Assembly (NCBI GenBank): GCA_004026145.2
Contig: CP034993.1
Span: forward strand, 4,666,094-4,730,093
Length of the DNA: 64,000 nt
Reading direction: 5' to 3'
DNA from: Takifugu bimaculatus
Lineage: Eukaryota; Chordata; Actinopteri; Tetraodontiformes; Tetraodontidae
The notes under the pieces were generated by a model. The model ran no database searches and had not been told where the DNA came from. It saw only the letters and a list, made by a program, of their open reading frames with translations. The position numbers were made by a program, and so were the translations under genes. This document shows positions 1 through 11,569 of this stretch, piece after piece. Position 1 is the first letter of the stretch. Each line of letters begins with the position of its first letter.

Positions 1-569
1 GGTCAGTTTCTTCTGCCTGAAATCATCATTCCAGTCAGTTACATGTTCTGGCACGTTAGAGGGAGCTTTACATTGTTGCAAACTGTCAGGTGCACATTTT
101 AAAAAACAGTTCATTTGGATGCTTGAGACCAAGCTTCCAGCAAAAAAGACCTGTTGTCACCTGTTGGATGAAGACAGTTTCTCCTGCAGCATTAACAGTC
201 CTAGGATACGGTAAAATCAGCCCACACAACATTCAATCACATTAGTCTCCACTGTTTGTCTGTGAGGAGCTAAAGAAGCAAGTGATCAAACATCAGCCAA
301 AGGAAGGAAAGCATTTCTAGACAGTGGAACCAGGGCAACATCTGGTCCAGAGATGGTGGCATTGTACTTACTATTTTCTGTAAATCTAATAATCCCAACC
401 GTTTTTTGAAAAGCCGGAAACAGGAATTTCACAAACAGTGTAGCCAGTTCAGAAACCAGTCACCATTTCAGCTTCCGGCAGGTTACAGTTCAGGAATCCT
501 TCTAATCTGGTGTCCCTGTGGGAAATGATCCATATCTTCCCAGTGACCAACCTGTTGATGTGCTGTCAG

Positions 570-3500
570 ATCCGTTCAGATAAGGACAGAAAGGAAAAGG
601 TGGAGTATTATCTCACTGGACCTGGAGCCAACAAGCCCCCCGTAAACCTCTTTGTGGTGGACCACGTCACTGGATTTGTGCGCATCACTGATATCGTGGA
701 CCGTGAAAGATACCCATTTTTCAATGTGAGTGAATTCATGTGCATCTTTTCCAAATGACTAGAACTTTTTCAAATGAAACCCGGAGAACAAGTTCTGATC
801 GATTTACACAAAGATTAATGAGAGGTCAGTCCTCACTGCCTCCGCTGACATGCGCAGTGTTTGAGCTTTTTTCTTGAGTTAAGCCTCCATCCATCCATCC
901 ATCCATCCATCCATCCATCCATCCATCCATCCATCCATCCATCCATCCATCCATCCATCCACCCATCACACAATTATTACAATATCTAACAATTATAATG
1001 ATCTAAATCAATGTTTTCATAAATACACAAGTATGTAAATAACAGTTATGGTTTAATAGTATCTGGGTTGATGTAGGAACAAAGGGCTCCAACCAGGTAC
1101 CATGTCTAAAACCATACCACCTGCAGTTCACTCTTCCCCTTCTGGTAAACAAACCCTAACTACTCATTCAACATGGCTGAAAGGCCTCTGTCAGCCCACT
1201 GGGTCATGGTCTCCTCTCCTCTCCTCTCCTCTCCTCTCCTCTCCTCTCCTCTCCTCTCCTCTCCTCTCCTCTCCTCTCCTCTCCTCATCAGCAGGAGGGT
1301 TCCCCTACATGAGCCTGGTCCTGCTCAAGGTTTCTTCCTGTTAAAGGGGAGTTTTTCCTTGCCACTGTTGATTGTCTTGGGTTAGGCCCTGGGATTCTGG
1401 AAAGCGCCTTGAAACAATTTTTGATTGTAAAAGACGCTATATAAATAAAGATTGAGATTGAGATTGAGTTTAAAGGGGCACTAAGAATTCTTTTTTAGGT
1501 GCTCGGCTTGCTGTTGTGCCTGTAGACCAAAACAAAGGTGCATCTGGAACCAAAGAGCTGGAGACCAACACATAAATATACGCAAATTACAGCTTGAAAT
1601 CTTCACATTCTGATTTTTTTCATTCCTTCTGTCTAAAAATGATCAATTCTGCTTATTGCCCTTTTAAGAACAATTAACATTTGAGAACAAACATTTAACT
1701 AGAATTGTTTTTTATTGTTAATGAATACCTTGATTCCTCAGTGGTTCCTTGTAGAATATAATAACCCTGCAGCTCTTTCTCATGTGTTTGTGTATTCCAT
1801 GTAGTTAACAGGAGTAGCTAAGCACACTGATGGGACTTTAGCAGAGGCTGAAATCCCACTGACTGTCACAATATTGGACATGAATGACAACGCTCCCCAC
1901 TTTGAGCTACATTCTGGTAACGTCTCAGAAGCCAGCAAAGAAGGTACAGCAGCACTGTTAACACCAAGTCACCTGGTGGTGATCACAAAACAATCCTGCT
2001 AACCATTCATTGAACAAAACTGAATTTAACTTGTGATGATGATCAAACAAGTGCAAGAATCTGACAAAATCAGGTGGTATGATAAAACCATCTAGACAGA
2101 CATTCAGGCTGTACCTAAGTCCTACCGGTTGAGGTCCAGGGACGCTGGAAAAAAGTGACACGGAGATCAAGGACCCATTGAAAACCATATATACTATCGT
2201 TTACATCCCAGTTGGGGGTGGTACCTCTGTCTGTAGAGGACTGGGCTGAGAAGTGAAGAATTCTCAGTTATTATCCTAGACGTAATGATCATATTTAGAG
2301 GGTCGTCTAATTATTAGGTTAATGCCTTAGTTATGCTGCTAGAGGCCGAGGTTGCCGTGGTCCACAAACATGATCACCTGATCACAAGGCTGCTGGAACC
2401 CTGCTGGGTCATGGCTGCCTCTCCTCTCCTCTCCTCTCCTCTCCTCTCCTCTCCTCTCCTCTCCTCTCCTCTCCTCTCCTCTCCTCTTTGTAACATTCTA
2501 CACGTATCGCTGCCTTCATAGCTGTATGCTGACCTAAAGATCTCTGACCCTGCTGACCCACTGTATTTCCCTGATCTCTCACTAATCTCTCCTCTACCGG
2601 TCCTCCCCCTTCTCCACCTTTTCCTCCCACTCTATTCAGCCAGCCATCAGCAGGATGGTCCCACTACATGATTCTGGACCTGCCCAAGGTTTCTTCCTCT
2701 TAAAAGGGGAGTTTTTCCTTGCCACTGTTGCTTGTTGGGGGTCAGGCCCTGGGATTCTGTAAAGCACCTAGAAACAATTTTGATTGTAACAGATGCTACT
2801 GTATATAAATTCAAATTTAAGCCCTGGAATAAAAAGACGGACAGACAGATCTTCATTAATCTCAACAAAAAATGTTTTTCTAAGATGTTTTGACTTCTCT
2901 TCCTCCACTTTAGGTACCTTCGTTATGCAGATCGAGGGCAGAGATAATGACCAGCCTGGAACTATTAACTCACAGCTCTCCTATAGAATTATGAGCCAGG
3001 AGCCGGAAGGCATTGGTGAAATGTTCCAAATTGATGAAAAGACGGGAAAACTCTATGTGAAGGAGTCAACACTGGACAGAGAGGTGAAGCACGTGTGTTT
3101 CTTCACATATGCTTCACTCTGACTGGTCTGTAGTCGTGCTGTGTGGTTGCCATGGATATTTGTCCATTTCAAAGTTGCGTCCATATTCACAGGACATTGT
3201 CTTTATAAGATAGTTTTAACAACACAAAGCCATGTCATCACCCATTTTTCTCGTAAACTATTTCATCACTAAATAGGACTATTGGACAGCAAGTTTGATA
3301 CCTTGACTGATACCTCGTGAGATTCAACATAGGATCCTCTGCTGGTTTCTCCTCAACAGACTATTGACTTTTATAGACTAGTCATCCAAGGAGTGGATCT
3401 GGGAGGAGCCGCAGGAGGGCTGAAGGGGTCAGGAACCGTAGAGATCAGAGTTCTTGACATCAATGACAACATCCCCACTTTGGAGCAGTCTGAGGTTTGA

Positions 3501-6500
3501 GTTATACGAAACACACACCTACAGTATGAGCACACACCCGAACACACACCAGTCTCATCCATCCATATCATGACTTTACATTTGGAGTGAACTACTGTTC
3601 ATAATGGGGCTTGTTTTCTACAGTACACTGGCTCAGTGGATGAAAATATTCATGATGTAGTTGTGTTGAGAATACAAGCTCTGGATCTGGACCTTGAACA
3701 CACCGACAACTGGCGTGCTGTTTTTGTAATCCTTAAAGGGAACGAAGACAATCTCTTTAGTATTGAAACAGATGAAAACTCTAATGAGGGCATCCTGAAG
3801 CTGATAAAGGTATCACCAGTCATATCTTTTCAGATACAATGACAGCATAATGGTTTTGTGCACTGTTTGATTTCAGTGTCTTGTATTGCTGTATTTTCCA
3901 CAGCCTGTAGATTTTGAGGAAGTCCAGAATCTTGAGCTCTCCCTGCTCATTAGGAATGTGGCTCCTTTTATAAAGGGTGATGCAGTGGTGATGGATGTGG
4001 GGGTTAAAGTTGGAGAGGGGGAACCTCTGGCACCTGAAGCTGGCCCTGATGGGGGTGCATCAGCAGAGGTAGGATTACATATAGAAGGTCATGCTGGTGT
4101 GCAAGGCCCAGGAGTGGATCTGAGTGCAGGACTTCACCCAGAGGCAAATATAGATCTTGACATAAATGCTGGTGGAGTTGAACCTGAATCAGAACCAAAG
4201 GGAAAACGTTATTCCATTATGATAGCAGTAAATAATGTGCCAGAAGATCCTGCCTTCGTACCCCAGTTCAAGGAAGTTCCTGTTACAGAAGATCCATATG
4301 ATCAACCTGAGGACGGGATCATCGCAGTCTTAGCTGCTGTAGATCCTGACACTGGAAAACCTGCTGAAAATGTCCGGTTAGTCATCAGACCGACCGTAGT
4401 GATAGTTGTGTTGTCAACATTGGTGTGATGAAATGGCAGCTGTATTGTTCACTATTTAACGAAAATGTTCTTGTCAAAAGTAGATTACTTTCATTCATCT
4501 AAACTCCAATATTGTTGGAGTTCTAGTGATCCTAATTTAGTTGATTAGCAGGAAACATAATCTGGCAATGCTTGAAATGCTTCAAAAACTGGGAGCAACT
4601 AAACAACCTCTTTTCAAAGCAACAACCTTAACATAAACTTCTGGTTCAGTGTGCTTCATTTCATCTTCTACATTCCTGTTTTTACTCACTGTAATTATTG
4701 GACCTTAGGTATGCCAAAGCCTCTGACCCAGATAACTGGTTTACTATTGATGAAGACACCGCTGAAATTAAACTCAACAAGAAACCAGACAGAGAGTCAC
4801 CATTCGTGGTGAACGGAACTTATATCGCCAAAATTGTGGCTGTATCTAAAGGTAAGACAGATGACAACACTTGCGTCTAAAAGCTTTTTGTCACTTTATT
4901 TTTTTCCCTCCTGCCAGCATTATATACAAGCAACCTTAGTTATGAAAAAGTCGTAAATGTCTGATTTATTACCTGTACCTGAGTTGGATGGCAGTCATAA
5001 TTGCATAGTTGTACAGGTAATTTATGAACTCTCACCTGTCATCTTTGACTGAACAGCTCAAACCAGTTTGTATGGGTGGTAACTGTTAAGAGGTGGTCAA
5101 CATTGTCACTACATAAGAGAGTCTCAAATTGTTCTTATGTTATCTCTCTAATGCAATCATATGCTGACTTTGCTTGAGCTTTGCGAGACCATTCATGCCT
5201 GATTGCATCACGTAGCTACTAACAGCATGGCGTTCCTAAAACATTTCAGAAGTTAAATGTAGCAAATCATTGATTCCTCACACATTAAACACATTGGGGA
5301 ATGCTTAGAGCGTGACCCTATCGGCTGTTGTCATCCTCAGAGGATCAATCAGTAACAGCTACAGGAACCATTGGCATCAAGGTCACAGACTCCAATGACC
5401 ACTGTCCGACCCTGACCAGCACCCACAGCAGTCTGTGTGCTGATAAGAAGACTGTGTACGTCACTGCTTTGGATGAAGATGCTAACCCCAATGCTGCTCC
5501 GTTCACGTTCACAATTGACCCAGAGGGCTCTCAAGGCAGCTGGGACATAGAAGTCATCAATGGTAAAACAACACATTAACTGTGCTGGAGCTTTCTCCTG
5601 AGTTTGTGTATCTATGCAAATATTCAAGGTTGATATCCAATGTTGACATTTAGACCTGGGCATGTGGTTTCTAAATGTATTTGTGGCATCTGTTTGAGAT
5701 TATGCAAGTCACAAAGATAATGTACCTCAATACTTTGGCAAGAGAGATATGATGTTTTGATAGGGCAAGAACTGTACTTTACATAGGTGACATTAGTCCG
5801 TTACAATGGGACTGAGTTTGCTGACAGGTCTTTTGACCTTATTTAGGTACGACGGCTGCTCTCCATTCTCGTGAGAATCTGTGGCCTGGTATTTACAAGC
5901 TGCAGGTGATGGTTTCAGATGCTCAAGGTCTCTCCTGCCCAGTCGACGAGGTGTTCACCCTCCATGTTTGTACATGTGTGGACTCCGACATGTGTCACTT
6001 CAGGCCAGACAGAAGGGTGACTTCATCGTCTGAGCTGTCAGCTGCAGCTATCGGCCTGCTGCTCCTGGCTTTGGGTCTACTGTTGCGTGAGTTGTTCATT
6101 TGTGACTGTGTAATATTATTACACTGGTGAGCCTAAGCTGACTTTAGGTGTAAATGCTTGTTTCATCGACAGCTGGTGACTTGTCCAGTGTGACTGTCAA
6201 CTACCCAAAATTAGCCCGATATAAAAGCTTTTTGTCTATATTTGACAAAAAAACTTCCAGAAGGAGGACATGTTCCTCAACTAGGATGTTGATTTGATCT
6301 CTTTTCCTACAGTCCTCCCTCTGCTGCTGCTGTTCTGCCAGTGTGGAGGAGCAAACACCATCTTTCCAGACCAATTCACTGATTTGCCATTTGAGGCCAA
6401 ACAACACCTCATATCATACCACACCGAGGGCAACGGCAAAGATGAGGTGGGGTTTTATAACTGTCCAATTAGGTTAGAGTGGATTTCCAAATGTTTCATG

Positions 6501-6711
6501 ACCAGAACCTGCTTGTGTCCAAAGATGAATATTACTGTACAAAAGAGCTATGCTTTGAATTAATACAGTGTGGAAAGACTTACATTTCTGATCCTGAGTT
6601 GTGAAAAATAAGTCTTATTTAAAAAAGCATTGCCAATGTTATACATTATTAATTTTACATATTACTATTTTTTTAAATTATTTTTTAATTAATTATTAAT
6701 TTTGTTTTCCC

Positions 6712-6793
<82 letters not shown>

Positions 6794-8189
6794 TGGTACT
6801 GCTGATGATCCCCATCCTGCTGCTACTACCATGCTCTCTTCAGATCTAACAATGTTCTCTTGTTTCTGAAGGAAGTACCACTTAAGAGTATTCCTGTCAT
6901 GACAACTGAGATGGGATCAGCAGCAAATTTCAAGACGGTTCCTTCTAAGATAATTGAAACTTATGAGACCTCAACATTCCACAAAGAGTCTATGGAATCC
7001 AAATTTCAGGAAACCCAGGAGATCTTCAACAGTGTCCTTGGGTTTTCAGATCAGTCACTCCTGCAGGGCAACATTCTCAGCAGAACACAGGTGCTTGGCA
7101 CAACCACAACTCTTTTTGAAGATATAGCTTTGTCTGATGCTTTCCTGAAGGATTACTACACGCAGGTACAGTAATAACCTTACATGCACAACGGTTTGAG
7201 GCTGCCTCAGAGATACTGACGCCAGTATTTGCCCTTTGTCCCAGAGAGCTCAGTGGGCTATGCCAGTAAAAGATGGACTGTTGGAATTTCACTTTGATGG
7301 CCAGGGCTCCTCGGCAGGCTCGGTCAGCAGCTGCAGCCTCCTGGACTCTCAGGATGACTTGCAGTTCCTTGACGACATTGGGATGAAGTTCAAAACTCTG
7401 GCAGAAATCTGTTCTCCACCAGAAAAACCATTACCATTCACAACTACTCTATCTGTAGAAACCCTGACACGCCGTGACCAAACTGTTCAGCCACAACTTG
7501 AGTCTGTTGTTGAGACGATGCAAATTGATGGGAGAAAAGAGACGTTAATTTCAATGTCTCTCATCTCCAAATCATCTGTCAATAATCTAAGCACCTCCCC
7601 AACCTCAATGAAACTTCCTCACACTAAAATCGCCACCATCAAACATTCCTGTAACGACAGTCAAATGGCTGCTTTGCTTCCTCAGTCACAGACAGTGTTA
7701 CTACAGCAGCAGCCAGTTTACTACACTACTAGTACTGTCCTGCACCCTGTGCAGTATGTGGTCCAACCACCAATTCAGAATATGGTGCTACTTGCAGATG
7801 AAGCCCCCAGGGCTAATTTTCCAGGTGTTTTTGTGGTGCATGACTCCAAGAATCCCCCTGGACCAGTAAAAGGTTCAGCATGTGGGATTGTTATCAAAGG
7901 ATCTGAGCACAGCAAAAACCTTGAGAGCCGCGCGAGTCCAACAAGCCCTACCCTGGTGCTTCCAGTGAGCCCAGGTATGGCTCAGAGCTCAGGCTCTGTC
8001 AAAGGCTGGAAGATTGTGGTGCCAAATCCAGATGGTAAACCTAATTTTGTTGGCTCATTAGTTGCCAATAAAAGTTCAGGTGTAGCACAGAAGGATCCAG
8101 TACCATCCTGGGGTACCTTGCACATATGTGCTATCCCAGTAAAGAAAGCTGCCCCTCCTCAGGAGAGTAAAGACCAGCAGCCTGAGTAG
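570..8189 (+). CDS. dsg2: desmoglein-2-like desmosomal cadherin, 3' twelve exons (5' end off window)
   Basis: Type I membrane cadherin of desmosomes; binds partner cadherins outside the cell and plakoglobin inside. Exons read: 570-725, 1805-1943, 2914-3083, 3360-3494, 3624-3809, 3904-4376, 4709-4851, 5341-5562, 5847-6086, 6313-6446, 6872-7165, 7245-8189 (stop TAG). All junctions have AG acceptors and GT donors and keep phase. Cadherin calcium motifs are visible: DRE (exons 1 and 3), DMNDNAP (exon 2), DINDN (exon 4), SNDHCP (exon 8). Exon 9 ends in a leucine-rich membrane segment that continues into exon 10. The last exon holds the intracellular cadherin segment (GQGSSAGS, then FLDDIGMKFKTLAEIC) and a QQPVYY/VQYVVQP stretch like the desmoglein linker. 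The acceptor at 569 is the least certain. Exon 6 carries an unusual glycine/valine/glutamate-rich insert. Desmoglein rather than desmocollin is chosen from the tail and from ttr being next door. Confidence 0.9.
887..964. repeat. (CCAT)n microsatellite
   Basis: About 19 tandem CCAT units in the first cadherin intron of the window. No adjoining LINE body was recognised. Confidence 0.95.
1175..1470 (+). mobile_element. L2-type LINE 3' tail with (CTCCT)n
   Basis: The tail starts in a conserved CACTGGGTCATGG region and runs through a (CTCCT)n tract at about 1207-1287. It then enters the block shared by the L2 tails in this window (AGCAGGAGGGT, GTTAAAGGGGAGTTTTTCC, ATAAATAAAGATTGA). The related copies at 16.4, 18.5, 26.2, 39.4 and 58.5 kb confirm a dispersed family. 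It lies in a cadherin intron. Confidence 0.85.
2260..2815 (+). mobile_element. L2-type LINE 3' tail, degraded
   Basis: Begins in the L2 3' UTR (GGGTCGTCTAATTATTAGG near 2300), passes a (CTCCT)n tract at 2418-2487 and ends in the shared tail block near 2815. It is more diverged than the neighbouring copy at 1175 and lies in the next cadherin intron. Confidence 0.8.
6712..6793. repeat. (ATAG)n microsatellite
   Basis: About 20 tandem ATAG units in the intron before the penultimate cadherin exon. Confidence 0.95.
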
Positions 8190-9119
8190 AGTTGCTTTTC
8201 TTTTGTCAGAGAAAACTATATCTAAAACCAGAAGGGAATATACAAGCATATGTCCAGTCGGCCACACAGGCTGGGCAATGAAAATCAGAGTACCAACAAA
8301 TAGATTGACAGTGTTTCACACACACATGTAAATCTGATTCACTGAAGAGGTCACTATTAGAATATGTTAATGTGGGAGCTGATATAAAGAAGATATGGTC
8401 ATCCAGGGTTTCGTTGCTGAGGTCGCTTATGCAACGAGAAAATACAAATAATTACACAAATCTCGCACCAGAACTCCCACTACATCACAGTAAAGACCAG
8501 AACAAAGACAGCAAGGAGATCTGCATCAAAGTGGAGTTGAGTATCAAAAGAACCTATAAAAGCAGCTGTGAAGACTCAACAAGTGAAACAAGTAACAGAG
8601 GAAGAATGTAAATAAATGTAAAACACAGTGCACAGCACCTCTTGCTACATAGTTAAAACAGGATATGTAACACTTAACATATTATTATCTGCAAGTAAGA
8701 AGAAGCTCATGATATAAAGTGGAACCCTCGACCACAGTGGCAGTTTGGAGGAGGTATTGTTGATGGAAAAACTAACAGTTAATGGAGATTTAATGATAAT
8801 GGAGTGATTATAGAAGCTAGGCCAGACCTTTAAACACATGTGTGCTTTAGTTGTGATGTTGTGATCTTTGTTAGTTGAGCACCAGTTTTTTGTGGGTGTA
8901 GATTGTTTATCCGCGTATGAAAGGCACTGTAAAACTGGGATTTGGAGGGTTGATGTACAGTATAGTTCTATTAAAAGAGGAGCCTTGTGAAACCTCATTG
9001 CTCATGTTGACGTGAGATTGTGAGTGTCTCTCTTTCCTGCTTCAGGTGTTTACACAGACCAGATTGCAGAAAAATATGCCACCTCCTTTAAACTCTGTCT
9101 AGTTAATTATATAAAGGCA
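8190..9119. other. dsg2-like 3' UTR and intergenic DNA
   Basis: This stretch follows the cadherin stop codon. No convincing coding region was seen. An AATAAA hexamer lies near 8610 and could end the cadherin transcript. The right end meets the 3' tail of the Rex1-like LINE at about 9120. Confidence 0.4.
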
Positions 9120-11480
9120 AATCAGAATCAGAATCAGAAGCAGGTTTATTGCCATTGTTCATGTAATACACAGTATTACACAAACTAGGAATGTGTCATG
9201 GTGTGACGCTGCGACAATCAACATAAAGAAGACCACACTAGAATAAGTTAAATAAAATAAAATAAAATAAGACAAAATAAGATAAGACATATATACATTA
9301 TATACATAAATAGTAGGTGGTAAGAGGTATGTGGTAAGAAATAGTGCAGGTCCAAGCAGGAGTAATGTATTGCTCGTGAGTCCGACTGGCTGCTGTACAT
9401 GGTGCTTAAGTGATAAGTCACTTGGTGTTCAGCAGCCTGATGGCAGAGGGGAAGAAGCTGTTCGTGTAGCGGGAGGTTTTGGTCCGAATGGACCGTAGTC
9501 TCCTGCCTGAGGGGAGGGGGGAAAACAGTCCGTGACCAGGGTGGGAAGGGTCGGCCGTGATCCGACCTGCACACCTCCGGGTCCTGGAGATATACAGGTC
9601 CTGGATGGATGGAAGCCTGCAGCCGATCACCTTCTCGGCAGCGCGCACGACGCGCTGCAGCCTCAGTCTGTCCCTGACGGTGGCACCAGCGAACCACACA
9701 GTGATGGAGGAGGTGAGGATGGACTCGATGATGGCCGTATAGAACTGCGCCAACATCCTGGGAGGCAGTTTGAGCTTCCTCAGCTTCCGTAAGAAGAACA
9801 TCCTTTGCTGGGCCTTCTTGATGAGGGAGCTGATGTTCGGCTCCCACTTAAGGTCCCGGGTGATGGTGGTGCCCAGGAAGCGGAAGGAGTCCGCGATGGT
9901 GATGGGGGAGTCCATGAGGGCAAGGGGGGGCAAAGGGGCTGTGACTTTCCTGAAGTCCACAATCATCTCCACTGTCTTCTGAGCGTTCAGCTGCAGGTTG
10001 TTGTGTCCGCACCAGGACACCAGTCGAGCCACCTCCCTCCTGTAGGCAGTCTCGTCTCCATTGGAGATGAGCCCGATGAGGGTGGTGTCATCCGCAAACT
10101 TGATCAGCTTGACAGACTGGTGGCTTGAGGTGCAGCAGTTAGTGTACAGGGAGAAGAGCAGGGGGGAAAGTACACAGCCCTGGGGTGATCCGGTGCTGAT
10201 GGTGACGGAGTCCGAGACAGTCTTCCCCAGCCGCACGTACTGCCTCCGATCCGTCAGGAAGTGAGTGATCCACCTGCAGAGGGAGTCAGGCACACTAAGC
10301 TGGGACAGCTTGTCCTGTAGCAGAGCGGGGCGGATGGTATTGAATGCAGAGCTGAAGTCCACAAACAGGATCCTCGCGTAGGTTCCCGGGGAGTCCAGAT
10401 GCTGCAGGATGGAGTGAAGGGCCAGGTTGACCGCGTCGTCCACAGATCTGTTGGCTCTGTAGGCGAACTGTAGTGGATCCAGGAGGGGGGTGGTGATGGA
10501 CTTGAGGTGTGGCAGGATCAGGCGCTCTAAGGACTTCATGACTACAGAGGTGAGCGCCACAGGTCTGTAGTCGTTAAGCCCAGTGAGCCGTGGCTTCTTG
10601 GGGACAGGGACGATGGTTGAGGTTTTGAGGCAGGCTGGCACCTGGCACGACTCCAGGGAGGAGTTGAAGATGTCTGTGAAGACAGGAGTCAGCTCCTCTG
10701 CGCAGTGCCTCAGGGTGGAAGGAGACACGCCGTCCGGGCCAGGGGCCTTGCGCGGGTTCAACCTGGCGAACTGCCTGCGCACATCCTGCTCACTGATGGT
10801 GAATGAAGGGGGGGAGGAGGGGGGAACTGGTGGTAAGTGATGGGGGGGGGGGACTGATGGTGAGTGGAGGGGGAGAGGAGGAGGGGACTGCCTGTGATGG
10901 AGTGAGGTCCATGGGGGCAGTGGCGCTGGGGGGAGGGGAGGTGTTGGGCATGGCTGACGAGGTGTCAAAGCGGGCATAGTGGAGGGACAGGCTCTGACAA
11001 AGGGCTTTGTCGTCCTGACCCTTTGAAGCCTGAGGCCTGTAGTCGGTGATCTGCCTCAGGCCTCTCCACACAGAAGCAGAGTCGTTAGCAGTAAACTGCT
11101 GCTGAAGTTTCTCCGAATACACAGATTTAGCCCTCCTCAGTTCCTTGCTAAACCGGTATTTGGCCTCTCTGTAGCAGTCTCTGTCTCCACTTTTCAGCGC
11201 TGCTTCCTTTTCCTTCCTGATCTGTCTGAGTTTCGGTGTGAACCAGGGCTTGTCGTTGGAATAACTCACCCTAGTGCGCGTTGGTAGAATGCGCTCCTCA
11301 CAAAAGTGGATATATGAGGTCACAGTGTCCGTGTACTCATCCAGATCATGTGTGGCCCCTTTAAACATGTCCCAGTCAGTTGTGTCCAAGCACGTGCGCA
11401 GCTCCTCCACAGCCTCACTGGTCCATCTCTTCGTGGTGCTCACGGCTGGCTTTGTTAGTTTAAATGAAGGTAAACACAAT
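9120..11480 (-). mobile_element. Rex1-like non-LTR retrotransposon, 5'-truncated
   Basis: Minus-strand LINE. Its 3' end is a GATTCT-type repeat at 9120-9145 next to an AATAAA on the minus strand. The body encodes the linker upstream of the reverse transcriptase (frame at 10790-11479) and a full reverse transcriptase (frame at 9418-10977). The two frames are separated by one shift near G-rich tracts at about 10800-10980. No apurinic endonuclease domain is present, so the copy is 5'-truncated. Rex1 is proposed because the motif-A region reads FSSAFNT, as in Rex1 elements I recall; CR1/L2-superfamily membership is safer than the exact clade. Confidence 0.85.
9418..10977 (-). CDS. Rex1-like LINE reverse transcriptase, open frame of 519 codons
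   Basis: RNA-dependent DNA polymerase of a non-LTR element, which copies LINE RNA at the target site. Visible reverse-transcriptase motifs in order: PVPKKPRLTGLNDYRPVALT, DFSSAFNTI (motif A aspartate), GSPQGCVLSPLLF (motif B) and KFADDTTLIG (motif C, FADD). A thumb and C-terminal region ends in PSAIRLLNTK. The frame is uninterrupted but lacks the endonuclease and ORF2 N-terminus, so it cannot be a complete ORF2. The proline-rich first 60 codons probably read past the frameshift and are not original. It suggests a fairly young insertion. Confidence 0.85.
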   Translation of the reverse strand: MPALTPRQPCPTPPLPPAPLPPWTSLHHRQSPPPLPLHSPSVPPPHHLPPVPPSSPPSFTISEQDVRRQFARLNPRKAPGPDGVSPSTLRHCAEELTPVFTDIFNSSLESCQVPACLKTSTIVPVPKKPRLTGLNDYRPVALTSVVMKSLERLILPHLKSITTPLLDPLQFAYRANRSVDDAVNLALHSILQHLDSPGTYARILFVDFSSAFNTIRPALLQDKLSQLSVPDSLCRWITHFLTDRRQYVRLGKTVSDSVTISTGSPQGCVLSPLLFSLYTNCCTSSHQSVKLIKFADDTTLIGLISNGDETAYRREVARLVSWCGHNNLQLNAQKTVEMIVDFRKVTAPLPPLALMDSPITIADSFRFLGTTITRDLKWEPNISSLIKKAQQRMFFLRKLRKLKLPPRMLAQFYTAIIESILTSSITVWFAGATVRDRLRLQRVVRAAEKVIGCRLPSIQDLYISRTRRCAGRITADPSHPGHGLFSPLPSGRRLRSIRTKTSRYTNSFFPSAIRLLNTK

Positions 11481-11569
11481 TTAGTTTAGAACTTCTACTC
11501 ATCTTCCTTAAATTTAAGGTATCAAGAAAATAATTTCCATCCTCCTCCATTTTTGTCTAAATGCATTTA

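Noticed and set aside
1..569. Search for the missing 5' desmoglein exons (signal peptide, start of EC1)
   Set aside because: No exon with suitable splice sites and cadherin similarity was found; they probably lie left of the window.
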